From: Hoplostethus atlanticus
Taxonomy: Eukaryota > Chordata > Actinopteri > Trachichthyiformes > Trachichthyidae
Length of the DNA stretch: 64,000 nt
Assembly: GCA_034670405.1 (NCBI GenBank)
Contig: JAXDDX010000005.1
Location: 710,501 to 774,500, forward strand
Direction of reading: 5' to 3'
A program made the position numbers and the translations under genes. The notes below the pieces were generated by a model, which searched no databases, had not been told where the DNA came from, and worked only from the letters and a program-made list of their open reading frames with translations. Below are positions 1 through 10,609 of the stretch, piece after piece. How positions within the stretch are numbered: position 1 is the stretch's first letter; the number at the start of each line of letters is the position of its first letter.

Positions 1-347
1 GAGCTGAACAGCATCAACAGTTTAATCACTGTGTGATGTTGTTTGTGATTAAAGAAGCTTAGCTAATGCATTTTTCACAAACTAAAACACTCGTGAAATC
101 TTTTAGATACAGTGTCTGCGGCTATCATACGAGTCTTTGTTCTTCCTACTGAATCTAATATGCTCGAAGAAACAAAGATGACTCACTTGTCCCATTCTCT
201 GTAATCACGTGGGAGAGCGCTTTTTGAGGGATTCTTCTGTCTTTTTAGAGCTGAATTCTGTGATGAAATCAGACTTCATTTGAGTATCTATTTAGTGTAA
301 CAAATTAACCAATTAACCAAGTATACTGTTAGTTAGACAAGCTTTAC
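1..347. other. spag1 intron sequence, no exon seen
   Basis: AT-rich sequence downstream (on the minus strand) of the last visible spag1 exon. I looked for the next conserved spag1 block, which should encode a lysine-rich segment before the first TPR, and did not find it. No repeat family is evident. Confidence 0.5.
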
Positions 348-1466
348 CTTACTGAGTGGAACAAAGCAATTGGTGCCTCGTATAGGTGGCATATTTTCAT
401 TCTCCATCACATGAAACATTGCTGATTCCTGTTTTCGTGAAGTTTCAGTCTCTTTGGTTTCTTCTTGCCACACCTGTAAAGAACAAAACAATAAATGTCA
501 TGGTGTTGCTGATAAATTATTGGTAAAAAGCCCCTAGAAGACAAGAGAAGAGGGGACAGAGATTCAGGAGGCTTTATAAGAGAAACCTTTCACTCGGTGT
601 GTAGTATACCTTCAGCTCATCAACGATTTGGCTCCATTCATCTTTAGAGAGGCTCGCTGCTGTGGCCACAGGGTTTTCCTTTCTGAGAGCTCGGCTCCTA
701 GGGTCCAATCTCTCCAGGTGACTCTCACAGAACTGGATCAGATGGGGGTAAATGCCCTCATTTCCTGACCTTTGGCACAAATTATTTTACACTGAATGAG
801 TGAGTGAACAAATCATACACCTTTCAGACTCATGATTTGAATTACTTGTATGATGATCTATTTTCTGACAGCCTTCTGACAGAGTTCTCAGACATATTTT
901 CAATCGCTTTCATCAGCTAGACTGTGGTACGAGCTGCCCAAGGAGATCAGGCTTGCCAGCACTGTGTCCTCTTTTAAATCACTTTTAAAACTCTTTTTTT
1001 AGGATTGCTTTTACTTAATTTACTTAATTTTAATGAATTGTTTTTCAATTTATTTATGATGACTATCGTATGCTTCTATTGTGTTTTTTTGTTTTGTTTT
1101 TATTTTAGCATTAGCTCTACATATTGTACCTTTTCTTGCAAAGCACTTTGTAACATGTTCTATAAATAAAAGTATTATTATTAGCAGTAGTAGTAGCAGT
1201 AGTATTAAGCGAACAGCTCAGCAAACAATATAATGGAATACAACACCTGATACAACATACAATATCAGCGCTTCAATAAACCACAATCACAGCATTTGAG
1301 ACTTTCACCTCAGCACTCTCAAGATCTTCTCCAGATATTTCACATCTTTGCATTTTTCAATGTAGCCATAGTCTAGGTGCTCCACAGGGACCCTCCCATG
1401 AGAGTCAACAGTGGTTGAGAATCCAGTCTCTTGTTTTAGAAGTGAGGAAACTGCTTCTGCATTCAT
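348..1466 (-). CDS. spag1: spag1, N-terminal three coding exons (partial)
   Basis: Sperm-associated antigen 1, a cytoplasmic TPR protein that helps pre-assemble axonemal dynein arms; human mutations cause primary ciliary dyskinesia. Coding exons on the minus strand are 1309-1466, 610-769 and 348-473; lengths 158, 160 and 126 keep one frame and each is bounded by AG and GT. The ATG is at 1464-1466, two bases after an acceptor AG, so a non-coding first exon lies upstream (donor near 1738). Recognisable blocks are VPVEHLDYGYIEKCKDVKYL in exon 1, then PHLIQFCESHLERLDPRSRA and ENPVATAASLSKDEW in exon 2, then MPPIRGTNCFVPLSK in exon 3. These match the conserved N-terminus of vertebrate SPAG1. The TPR domains and C-terminus lie beyond the left edge. 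Head-to-head with fbxo43, as in mammals. Confidence 0.9.
900..1204 (+). mobile_element. LINE (L2-like) 3' end fragment
   Basis: Lies in spag1 intron 1. In one plus-strand frame, 925-1002 reads WYELPKEIRLASTVSSFKSL and ends in a stop codon. This is the typical C-terminal end of a fish L2-type reverse transcriptase ORF. It is followed by a UTR ending in AAAGCACTTTGTAACATG, TATAAATAAAAG and an (ATT)n-like tail at about 1170-1204. The 5' part is absent, as expected for a 5'-truncated insertion. Family assignment is from remembered consensus features. Confidence 0.65.
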
Positions 1467-1739
1467 AGCTGGAAAGACAGCAGCTATGAGATAAAAATAT
1501 ATATCAATTTAGTCAGTTATCAGGTCAAATAGATAGCTATGTTAGTAGCTGGATAGGTAGCTTTGAATGTAAAGTTAGCTAACTTTTGTTAATGTAGCTA
1601 AAGTTAACGTTAGCTGGGTAACAACATAACAGTAATATGATGAAACATCAAGTCAAGATATCACATCTGACAGAATCTCGTAAGGAAGGAGTCTTCCTAT
1701 GTAGTGGATAATACATTTAGATTTAATTTTTTTTTACCT

Positions 1740-2013
1740 GTCTGGCTAAGCGATTGTCTGCAAAAGCGGGTTCTGTTGCTATGGTAACGACATATCAAGC
1801 GGAAGCCAAGCAGCACCCCGAAGCGGAAACACGTCACAACAGCCACAGCGGGCTCCAAATTTGAAAACGTGTCTGCTAGACGTTTCTTGAGGAACATGTA
1901 GCGAAGAGAAAGAGCGGCTAGGGGTGCAAGCTGAGGCCTAGAATTTGGACCTAATGAAACACGATTGCGGACTGTGTTCCACAGCCTTCGCTTTAGCCTA
2001 CTTTTATCTGGAA
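1740..2013. promoter_or_regulatory. Bidirectional spag1/fbxo43 promoter and first non-coding exons
   Basis: Between the spag1 start region and fbxo43. A minus-strand donor, CAGACAG followed by GTAAAA (exon end 1738), marks the likely spag1 5' UTR exon. A plus-strand donor, GGAA followed by GTAAGT (exon end 2013), marks the likely fbxo43 5' UTR exon, which would splice to the acceptor at 3312-3313. The two UTR exons therefore point away from each other across less than 300 bp. No TATA box is evident. Transcription start sites cannot be read directly. Confidence 0.6.
1775..1788. promoter_or_regulatory. RFX-type X-box
   Basis: GTTGCTATGGTAAC is a near-perfect inverted repeat of two RFX half-sites (GTTGCY and RGTAAC) with a two-base AT spacer. 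RFX2/RFX3 X-boxes of this form drive ciliary and spermatogenic genes. It sits about 40 bp upstream of the inferred spag1 exon 1 donor, within the shared promoter. Occupancy is inferred, not shown. Confidence 0.7.
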
Positions 2014-3313
2014 GTAAGTGTTTGCTTGTAATTTCTCGGTTTGATGCCAAGCGTATTGTTTGTATTCAGTCTACGAAACAATCATGTTTAAAGAGAAGAC
2101 AATCTAACTTGTAGTTGTGATTTTAGTTAGGTAGCGTTAGCTAATGTTTAACGTTACACTAACCAGTCAAGTGCCCTAATTATGTTGAAACAAGTGCGGC
2201 TTGGTGTAATGGGTGTATGCCGATTTGAAGAGTGCAGCCAGTTTGGCGTGAAGATCCCTAACGTTATACAAGAGCTAGGTTCACAATAGTTACAGATGCA
2301 TATATTGCATGTTTTGTGTAATACTTTCGGGCACTGTTATGAATAGAATGAACACATTGTTGTTTGGGTGACATTTATGTGCTGTTTGTGCGTGAAAGCT
2401 AGCTCCCGCTAACCAGGACGTCCCGGAAAAGTCTTAAATGCTATCAACTATACAGTTAAATATACAATTTTAAGTCTTAAAGTCATTTTTAGACTTAAAA
2501 TTGTTGCGGTTGCCTAGTGCCCTGATTTTCGGTGAGAAATTAGCACAGTCACGCAGATTTATAATTATAATATGATAGTGGATGATATGTTTTCATTTTC
2601 ATTTTCATTTTCATTTCATAAGCTAAACTGTTATTTTATTCGAACTGGCATTATAAGGGGTCTTTCAAAAGTTACCATTATTGGTAGCCACCAGTGGGTT
2701 TTGGTGTGTGATAGTCCTAATAAGGTCCCAGGGGTCTGACGTAGGCAGGTTGTAGTAGCTAGGGTTGGTTTGTCCTTTTGGCGGCTACAGCTCACATTAT
2801 AGCGGCATCATTGACTCCACGCGACAGGGGATTTAAATCAACACCACGCGCTCACATAGCAACGCTGATGGAACAGCTGGGATTGTTTTGTCTTAATCCA
2901 GCAGTGTTTACTGGCGATTTGTGTTTCAAAAGCAATTTATGTCCACTGAAAACAACCGACAGACTCACGGCAAAGACATAATTTCGCGATCCCTGAAAGG
3001 TTTTTCTTACCTCTTCGCTTTTCATAAAGTGAGTCAAACATGATGGTACCAAATTAGAAACAAAGCTTGGCAACATTTAAGATAACGTAGCTACTCATCC
3101 GTCACGTTTGTCTGGTGTAGTCACTATCTAAAGTCGTATTTAGTATTCTCTGGAAGGTTTTCTCGCCGTCATACCTATATAACTTTACATTACATCTACT
3201 AGCAACAGTATGAAATACCAAGCATAGCCAACCCTAATGCTAGCCTGGCCTCGCAAGTGTCACGTTTGTCTGCTATCCTTGAGTTGTCACTAACTTATTT
3301 TTGTTGTCTCCAG
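2014..3313 (+). other. fbxo43 5' UTR intron
   Basis: Inferred first intron of fbxo43, from donor GTAAGT at 2014 to acceptor CTCCAG ending at 3313. It holds a short (TTTTCA)n run at about 2588-2619. In mammals POLR2K lies between these two genes; no cysteine-rich POLR2K-like frame was seen here on either strand. No other feature recognised. Confidence 0.5.
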
Positions 3314-3378
3314 GTCAATTGACATCATCTACTGCCCCTTGGGCAATACAGGGTGTTTGGGGCACACATACAAGGAAA

Positions 3379-6300
3379 ATGGAGTGCACCCCTGTTTTGG
3401 ATGGCCGCCTTAAAAACTGCAAAGATCAGCACTGCTCATCTGACAGTGGCTACTCCAGTTTATTCCACAGCCCAAGGAGGGCCATTGGAGCCAAGTATGA
3501 CCCATGTAGGTCCTTGCCTTTAGATGAGTTCCCTGAAACGCCTAAAGAGAACCTCCAGCTGTCTGTCACCCCGAAGAAGGAGAGGACCAAAGAATCAGTC
3601 AGATTTTTGGACAAAGATTTCAGGGGGATACAGCAGCCATTAATTGTTGGCTGGTGTGAAACTCCCAAACTATGTAAGAGAGACACCTCATTGCGACGCA
3701 GACTTCTCATGTGTAAATCTGCCACAGATATCAAAACTGATAACACAAGGTCACCATGCACTAAAAGGACTGAATCTTCCTTCGGTGTCAGGTCTGAGCA
3801 CCGTTTCAATGCATTCTGTGACTCTCCAGACACTGTGATGTTGGGAGCTTTGGCATCAAGCACTTTAAAATGTGAGCTGGATGTGCCACTGTCTGGCAGG
3901 AAACGTCGCCTCTTCTTTCAGGTGAGGACCTCCACTCTTGAAGATGGTAAACACAGCCCTGGTCACCTTTCCAGTTTTGAGAGGAAGGTTTTGCTCTCAG
4001 ATGCAGATCTCAATGAGAGCATTATCTCCTCTGATCAACTTGCTGATGAGACACTGTGCTTAAGCAAATTCCTGCCTGCCCTGTCTAAGGAAAACTCTCA
4101 AACCCCAGTCAACAATGTGGCAGCTAACCTCTGTGAGAGTCTAAGTGTCTTGAGCACACCATCGTCCACACATACACCCAAGTACAACAGGTATGTGCTT
4201 TTTAACTTAACTTTTTTGTAGAATTTCCCAACAAAATTCCAACAAAACAACTAATAATAAACCACAGATAATCCATAAATCTACCCATATCCCACATATA
4301 TTAACATATACCCACATATATTAACCCTCACTCCCAACTCTCAAACAGGTCCGTGTCTGAGGACAGTGGATTCAGTTCCCTGACCCTTGACAAATCCCAG
4401 GACTCGTTAGTGGACCATGACGGCTCATTCCAGGAGTTGCTGGTCTCCTCGTCAGCCTCCAGGGGAAACTGTGAAACCCCACATCTGGCAGAGATAAAAC
4501 GGCGCTCCCGGTTGCAGCGTCAGCACAGGCTTTCCACGCTTCAAGAGGGGGGCTCTCAGTCTGAGGAGGACATCAGAAATATCAGTCAAGCACATACAGG
4601 CAGTGATGTGACGGACAGAAAACATGAGCGTTTTCATCGATGCCAGAGCCTCTCTAAGGAGGATGAGGTGTTTGTTATTGACAATGCCACCCCTCTCAGA
4701 GCCCATTCTGTCAAACTAGGCAACAGCATGACCCCTGTTGGTGTGACCTCTACCAAGCAAGACTATGTCACCCCTCTCAGGACAACCCAAGTCAATCTCT
4801 CACTGACCCCAGCTTTGCAGCTGGTCCATGCCATGTGCCAGCAGAGGGCCCGGATGTTGCTCGATCAGAGCCCAAGCCTGGAAGAGCAGCTGAAGTCTGC
4901 AGCAGCATTGGCTGAGACCCCGGTGACGTTCAGGACCACCATGCCATTGGCAGGACTCATCGGCAGGAAGATGGGCCTGAGGAAGGTGGATGTCCTCACA
5001 GAACTGAAAAAGAGGAACCTCAGGCACATCCTGGCTATCATACTCTGCCACCTATCATCTGAGGATGTCTACAGGTGAGGGGTTAATATTTTCACTAAAA
5101 CTGAGGTCACTATTGCTATAAAAATTTAAATCTTCATCACGTGTTCATTTATTTGTTTTTACACCTATAATTCCACATATACAACTTAATTACTTACCAA
5201 AGGGCAATTTGTCCAATACATTGATAGAAAAAACTTGTATACCACTTTTCAAATTAGTGTTAAAAAGTAACACACTATTAAACAAAATTAATAAAAGCCA
5301 GCAATATGAATTGTGTAAGCAGAATTCTACATTGACAATACAGCCTTTCAGCCGAGGCAAGAATAGAGTATTATTGGTCAAGACAAAATTATATAATTAT
5401 ACATGTAATTATACAATATAGAATCACAAGAATATATAAGCATGTATAATTTTTTGTATTTATGACAAGGAAACCAATCTAATCTTTTGCAGTGTTCCAA
5501 CTTCTGAACCTGCTTTTTTGTATGTCATTGAATGAAGTATGATTCAAAGATAACTCCATTATCGAGGCCAGTAAAATTGGGAAAGCATCATTCATGCATT
5601 TATTTATTTTTTGGCAGGTTTGGTCAGGTGTGCAAAAGCTGGAATGAAATCATCCAGCAAGACAAGCAGGCCAGCTGCAGGAGAAGACTTCACCTAAGTG
5701 AAGTGGAGGCTGCCCTTGAAGTAGGTTTGCCATTAGTCACTACTGCAATAAAACCACACTCAGATGTACTGAAAAGCTAGGGCAATGCCAAATCTACTCT
5801 GCCTCATGTCAGTGTACTGCACTGTGGCTTTTGTTGTTTGTCTGCCTCTATTATCCAGTTTAATGTATTTCAATGCCATCTAACGTGTCATGGTTTATTA
5901 AAGAAGAGATGGGCACTGTTGTACTGACTCTTCCTTATGTATTTGTTGTCTTATAGCTCGGTGGTGCTGTCCACGTCCCTGATGCAGAGACCAGACTGAC
6001 TCTGGTGAAGAGGTCGGTCCTCAAGTCGGTCCAGGCCCAGTCCAGGACCTCCAGCTACTGCATCCCCACAGTCTGGAAAACGCACTTTAACCCCGTTGCA
6101 ACACAGCGCTTCAGACCCAGGCAGCAGCAGCAGCAGCAGCAGCAAACGGGATAAATTCCTACAAGTGAGTTAAGAAATCAGAAGACTGAAAATTATGTAC
6201 TAATTAATGTACAGTAAGCAAAGGGTCATTTTATTCTGTTTATCAAATGGATTGTGCAAGGAAGTTCACATTTAAACATGTCATTGTAACAAACATTTAT

Positions 6301-6606
6301 CATGTCATTAAAGCCAAAAAGGGGATAAAAACAAGTTCTTTGCTTTCCCACCAGGTTGCCAAAACTCTTTTCAATGATGAGTGTCTTAAGTCGTGCCCGC
6401 GATGCCAACATCCAGCAAGGTGTCACTCAGTTAAAAGGGAGGGTGTGTGCAGCAGAGCCGACTGTGGGTTCCAGTTTTGCACAGCCTGCCTGTGTGCTTT
6501 CCACGGCTCCAGAGAGTGTGGCAGCCGGTCCGTTGGCTGTTGCAACAAGAAGAACGTACTTCTTCCAGGAAGTGCTCAAAGCAAGCGAAACTTAAGGAGA
6601 CTGTGA
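3379..6606 (+). CDS. fbxo43: fbxo43 (Emi2/Erp1), F-box APC/C inhibitor
   Basis: Inhibitor of the anaphase-promoting complex that holds vertebrate eggs at metaphase II and acts in meiosis. Coding exons: 3379-4190, 4349-5074, 5618-5720, 5957-6164, 6355-6606; about 700 residues, near the human 708. The ATG at 3379 is the first in the exon and has a GAAAATGG context. Two phosphodegron-like DSG motifs, DSGYSS (residues 22-27) and EDSGFSSL (275-282), fit SCF beta-TrCP control. The F-box spans exons 2-3 (LSSEDVYRFGQVCKSWNEII, about 501-520). The last exon encodes the zinc-binding region (CPRC, then CSRADCGFQFCTACLC) and ends in the APC/C-binding tail RNLRRL. Exons 1-3 and 5 are clean. Exon 4 is 208 bp, one base out of register between its two conserved halves, so the literal frame stops at 6152-6154 before the zinc-binding region. 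Sequence error or a real lesion are both possible. Confidence 0.93.
6120..6144 (+). repeat. CAG/AGC trinucleotide run in fbxo43 exon 4
   Basis: About eight CAG units in coding sequence. In the upstream frame they encode glutamine; in the frame that joins correctly to exon 5 they encode serine. The run is therefore one place where the frame discrepancy of this exon could have arisen. Confidence 0.8.
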
Positions 6607-7050
6607 ACGGGCGGAGTGGGAATTTGCTTCCTGCATGCTGAGCCGAAGTCACTTTTGCACTTTTGCTGCTAATGGTCATGGCAAGGTTTGGCCACAAGGA
6701 AACTGATCTGTAGCCAGCACTCAAGGGCAAGTTCTCTGTGCCCATGAATGTGTCTTTGTGCCTTTTTGCCTATCTATGTACTGTAATTTTTTTCTTCCTT
6801 TTTTCCAATACAGTTTTACTTGTGTGTTTTTAATTATGAATGTGGGAGAAGTCTCACCAGCAGATACAATGATTTAACTTGGCTGTTGTGTGCTTTCCCC
6901 CACAAACTGATCTACTGTACAGAATGAAATTTTTTCTTTTTTTTTTGAATTCGCTAATGAAATTCTTAAATTTTACCAATGTCTTCCATATCTTGTTCAC
7001 TCGTGACTGTGCAGAACTTTCAAATAGTTTTAAATAAAGATCTTTTACAT
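6607..7050 (+). other. fbxo43 3' UTR
   Basis: Untranslated region following the stop codon at 6604-6606. The first canonical AATAAA is at 7033-7038, so cleavage is expected near 7050-7060. No conserved element or repeat recognised inside. Confidence 0.6.
7033..7038 (+). terminator. fbxo43 polyadenylation signal
   Basis: Canonical AATAAA in the context TTTTAAATAAAGATC, about 430 bp after the fbxo43 stop codon and about 100 bp before the transposon. Confidence 0.65.
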
Positions 7051-7648
7051 ATGTGTCTGCCATCTGTCTTTGCCATGCATGTAATAATCTGTCGGTCCTT
7101 GTAGGTTGCATCTCCACTGTGAGCTACTTCTTACAGCTTTTCTCAATTGCTTTTGCACAATTCTCAAATGATAATGAATATTTTCAAAACGTGCAAACCT
7201 CCAAACCACTGGGTACTTGTTCACAACAGATTTGTATTTCTCATTCTTTTAAACAAATTGCGAATGTTTTAGCACATCTATTACCAATTGAATATATCTT
7301 TCAATTGAATATATCTTGCTGGTCAAAACTGATTATGTTGCTTCTCAGTTGAAGAGTTGTACTCTCCAAAACATGTATGAATTCTTTCATTGTGTGAGTC
7401 GCCACATGCACAATAGTCCATTCAATTGTCAAAATCTGTCAGGCATATATACCATGAACATCATTACAGTAATATGGATTTTTTTGTAAAGTCCGTTAAA
7501 TTGGTGAAAGGTGAAACTTGAACTTTACTAACAAATGGGGAATTTCTTACATCAGCCAATCACACATGTCAAGTTTGCTGACAGGTGCTATTCATGAGTA
7601 TGGATATTGTCAAACATATTGATAGGTAAATAATGAACGGGGCAACTG

Positions 7649-9232
7649 CGTGCTCGAGGAAGAGGAGTAAGGATCCGTGGTGGTGTAGTGAGGGGAAGAC
7701 AGCAGAATAGAGGAAGAGGCAGAAGGGTACAAAGACATAGAGCTGTCCCAGATGAATTATGGGCCACAATTGTGGACCATGTAATTAACCATGGCCTTAC
7801 AATGGCAGAGGCTGGTCGCCGAGTGCAGCCCAATGTAAACCGTGCAACAGTGTCTTCAACTATCTAAGCATTCAGCAAGGAAAACAGGTATGTACTCAGT
7901 CAATACTGGAATTACTCATGTTACAGTAGTCTAGTTATAGAAATACAGTAGAATTAAGGTAAAAAAAATAAAGTAGAATTACATAAAGTCAATAAAAGCC
8001 AGAATAAAAGTCAATGCATGTCTGAAACTCATGCTGTAAGAAATACATGCGGCACACAGTACAGTACAGTATATATACAGTAATATCTATTTGTGAATTC
8101 CAATGTGTAGGACTAGACGACTACCTTATGCTGGTGGCAGAAGAGCAGTTTTTACACCTCAACAAGAGCAAGAGATCTGCAACATGGTGATAGCAAATGA
8201 TGCTATTACACTGAGAGAGATCCAGAGTGCAACCTTAGAGGACAATGGCATCTTTCAACGTATCAACTCTGTCAGCATCTCTACAATAGATGACCATGAA
8301 ACAACTCTACAAGGTACCATTTGAGAGAAATTGACGAGGAGCTATGGTACCAGTATGTACAGGTAAAGCAGTGGTGTGCACTACACCAAGTATATTGTAC
8401 AGTGTTATGGGTTTTCCTTCATTATGGCCTGTATATAGTTATTGAAGTTGCAGAGAATAACACAGAACATTTTGACTTTGCTGTAACTGTATGATTCTAC
8501 AGTAAAACTGATATGATATTTTGTTTATTGTATTATAGAGAATAATGGAGCTGGAAGGAAGTGAAATCCCTCTCACCCGTGTGTTTGTGGATGAGGCTGG
8601 TTTCAATCTGACCAAAGGCAGGAGACGTGGCCGAAATGTTATAGGCCACCGAGCCACGGTGGATATGCCAGGCCAACGCGGGGGCAATATCACTATGTGT
8701 GCTGCAATATCTGAGAATGGTGTGAGTACACATAGTCCCAATATTGGCCCATACAACACTCCTGATGTTCTCGGACACCCTCTACAGAGATCTTATCCCT
8801 GGGAATGAGAGAGGTTTGGTAAGGTATGACTTGCCAAATATTGTAATTGTGTGGGATAATGTAAGCTTCCACCATGCAAATGTCATCAGGGAATGGTTTG
8901 CTGTCCACCAAAGGATGCTGATGGTGTTCCTTCCACCATGTTCTCCATTCCTGAATCCAATTGAGGAATTCTTTTCTGCATGGAGGTGGAAGGTGTAAGA
9001 TCATCGGTCTCAAGACCAAATGTCTCTGCTTGCTGCAATGGATGCTGCTTGTGATGACATCACAGCAGAACATTGCAGGGGATGGTTGCAGGGGATGGAT
9101 GCAGGGGATGGATGCAGGGGATGGATGCAAGAAGATTTTTTCAAGAAGATTTGCATTGCAAGGGAAACTATCAGGTGTGATGTTGATGAAAATCTGTGGC
9201 CAGACAGACAGGAGCAACAGGACATCCAGTGA
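7649..9232 (+). pseudogene. Transposase remains (DD35E, several breaks)
   Basis: Four coding blocks. 7649-7867 gives an arginine/glycine-rich N-terminus and helix-turn-helix-like VPDELWATIVDHVINHGLTM, ending in a stop. 8110-8324 gives RRLPYAGGRRAVFTPQQEQE, the second DNA-binding part, possibly separated by an intron. 8545-8790 carries the first catalytic D (FVDEAGFNLTKGRRRGRN). 8744-8998 carries the second D and the E. The frame slips near 8765, and a stop (8996-8998) follows WRWKV where related proteins read on. 9020-9232 holds the C-terminal block ending ENLWPDRQEQQDIQ, interrupted by a 13-bp tandem expansion. The gene is not functional as written. Confidence 0.8.
9073..9129 (+). repeat. 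13-bp tandem repeat inside transposase
   Basis: About four copies of TGCAGGGGATGGA in direct tandem within the transposase C-terminal coding block. Because 13 is not a multiple of three, each copy shifts the frame. Confidence 0.8.
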
Positions 9233-9852
9233 GGTGGAGTCTTTAGTGTAGCACAGCTTTACTGTGTTACAGTGTTAGGCTATACATTATTTTCCTTTTT
9301 TTGTATTGATGTATTTTTGTATTATATTGTGCTGTGTAAGTTTACTGTTTACTGTGGTTACTTTACGTAAATAAAAATACAGTGACAATTTCCATGGAAA
9401 TGTGAGTGCAATGTGTAGTGTAAAACCTTGTACTGTTGACATTGGCATCTGAATAGTATTCAGTTTGATACACAACAGCATTCAGTTATCTAGACAACAA
9501 TAACACTCTAGTACAGTAAACATTCAGTGTCAATGAAAAAATAGGACAAGACTGAAATGTGGATATGAGGAACATTTCCAGGGTCCACTGCCATACTGAC
9601 ACAACATCTAAACATTTTGACCACCATGCCAAAGGAACTTTTCATTTTGAGGGCATTGACTTTTTATATGAGACAATAACTTTGTTTAGAAGCTAAATGT
9701 TGAGTTAAATGTTTTGGATGAGTTATGACCTTTTGCAGGTGAGCTATGGTGTTGTGCTGTACCATGTAAGCTGTTTTGACAAATGCACCTAGAGCTTTGA
9801 GAATGTTAACACTGTTTCAAGAAATGAGCCAAACCAATTGAGAAAAACTGTA

Positions 9853-10278
9853 AAATCATTTGTCAGGGTTTGGCGCCATCCAGTGGTGTAAGCTAACCAT
9901 TTCTTGTGACTGCAACAAAGTCACTGTCTCAACTTGGCCTGCATGCTAGTTTTCTTAAATGGTAACAATAAAAAAAAACTGATAAAGCCAAAATATTTCT
10001 CAGGACTCCTACAACAATGACAAGTAGTTACAAACCTGTTATTGTGTATTTGTTTCTCTCTGGTCGACTCTAGTTAAACTTTTACCACCCCTCCCCTGTT
10101 TTGAAAATGAGTCCACCTCCATAGCAACCTGCAGTGTGTGTGTGTAATTACACTGAGAGGTTTGGTGGCCTACTTGGGCTTGGCCGAATGTGCTTGCTTA
10201 GCTTGACTTTTTTCCTGAACTGGGCAACTTTGACGTACAGTACAGGCGTACACTCCTCGACCACTTGAAGGGTGAAGA
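9853..10278 (+). promoter_or_regulatory. rgs22 upstream region
   Basis: 425 bp between the transposon end and the rgs22 start codon, so the proximal promoter and 5' UTR must lie here or start within the transposon. One candidate RFX half-site, CCATAGCAAC at 10119-10128, has a poor partner half. No TATA box is evident. Start sites cannot be read from sequence alone. Confidence 0.4.
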
Positions 10279-10578
10279 ATGTGTGGAGAGATTGCAACAG
10301 GTAACAGCAGTGCTTTCAGAAATCTAACTACAGTGTAAATTGAGAATGGTTTGGTAACTAAAGTTTAAATTTTCGTTTTAGAGTTTCCTCATCTTACTGC
10401 TGGCAATTTTGTGAGTACACATTTTCATAACATTTTCAATCTTTTAATTTAGTCTCTTAGTGGAGGTTTCGCCAACTACTATTTTTCCTTTGTTTATATG
10501 TATACAGGAGCAGTATCTGGCCTCTGATGATACATTGGTACATTTCTTCAATGATTTCTTGAGTCTGCCGGTAAAGTG

Positions 10579-10609
<31 letters not shown>

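Larger units (their letters stand above)
7134..9850 (+). mobile_element. IS630/Tc1/mariner-superfamily transposon, degenerate
   Basis: The left end CAGCTTTTCTCAATTG is matched in inverted orientation by CAATTGAGAAAAACTG at the right end. The element is flanked by a TA dinucleotide on both sides (7132-7133 and 9851-9852), the usual target duplication of this superfamily. It is 2717 bp long and carries transposase remains on the plus strand. The catalytic triad can be traced as FVDEAGF, VWDNVSFHH and NPIEEFFSAWRWKV, with 35 residues between the second D and the E, that is DD35E spacing. It is the type often annotated in fish as an IS630-like protein. It lies between fbxo43 and rgs22 and its right end is about 430 bp upstream of the rgs22 start codon. 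Confidence 0.88.

Noticed and set aside
1697..2050. 117-residue minus-strand frame at the spag1/fbxo43 promoter
   Set aside because: Lies in the shared promoter and UTR exons, has no recognisable domain, runs across the inferred spag1 donor at 1738, and would be a separate protein from spag1 on the same strand.
2014..3313. polr2k between spag1 and fbxo43
   Set aside because: Expected from human gene order, but no cysteine-rich zinc-ribbon frame was seen.
10115..10128. Full X-box in the rgs22 upstream region
   Set aside because: Only the right half (AGCAAC) fits; the left half ACCTCC does not match, so it is noted only as a half-site.
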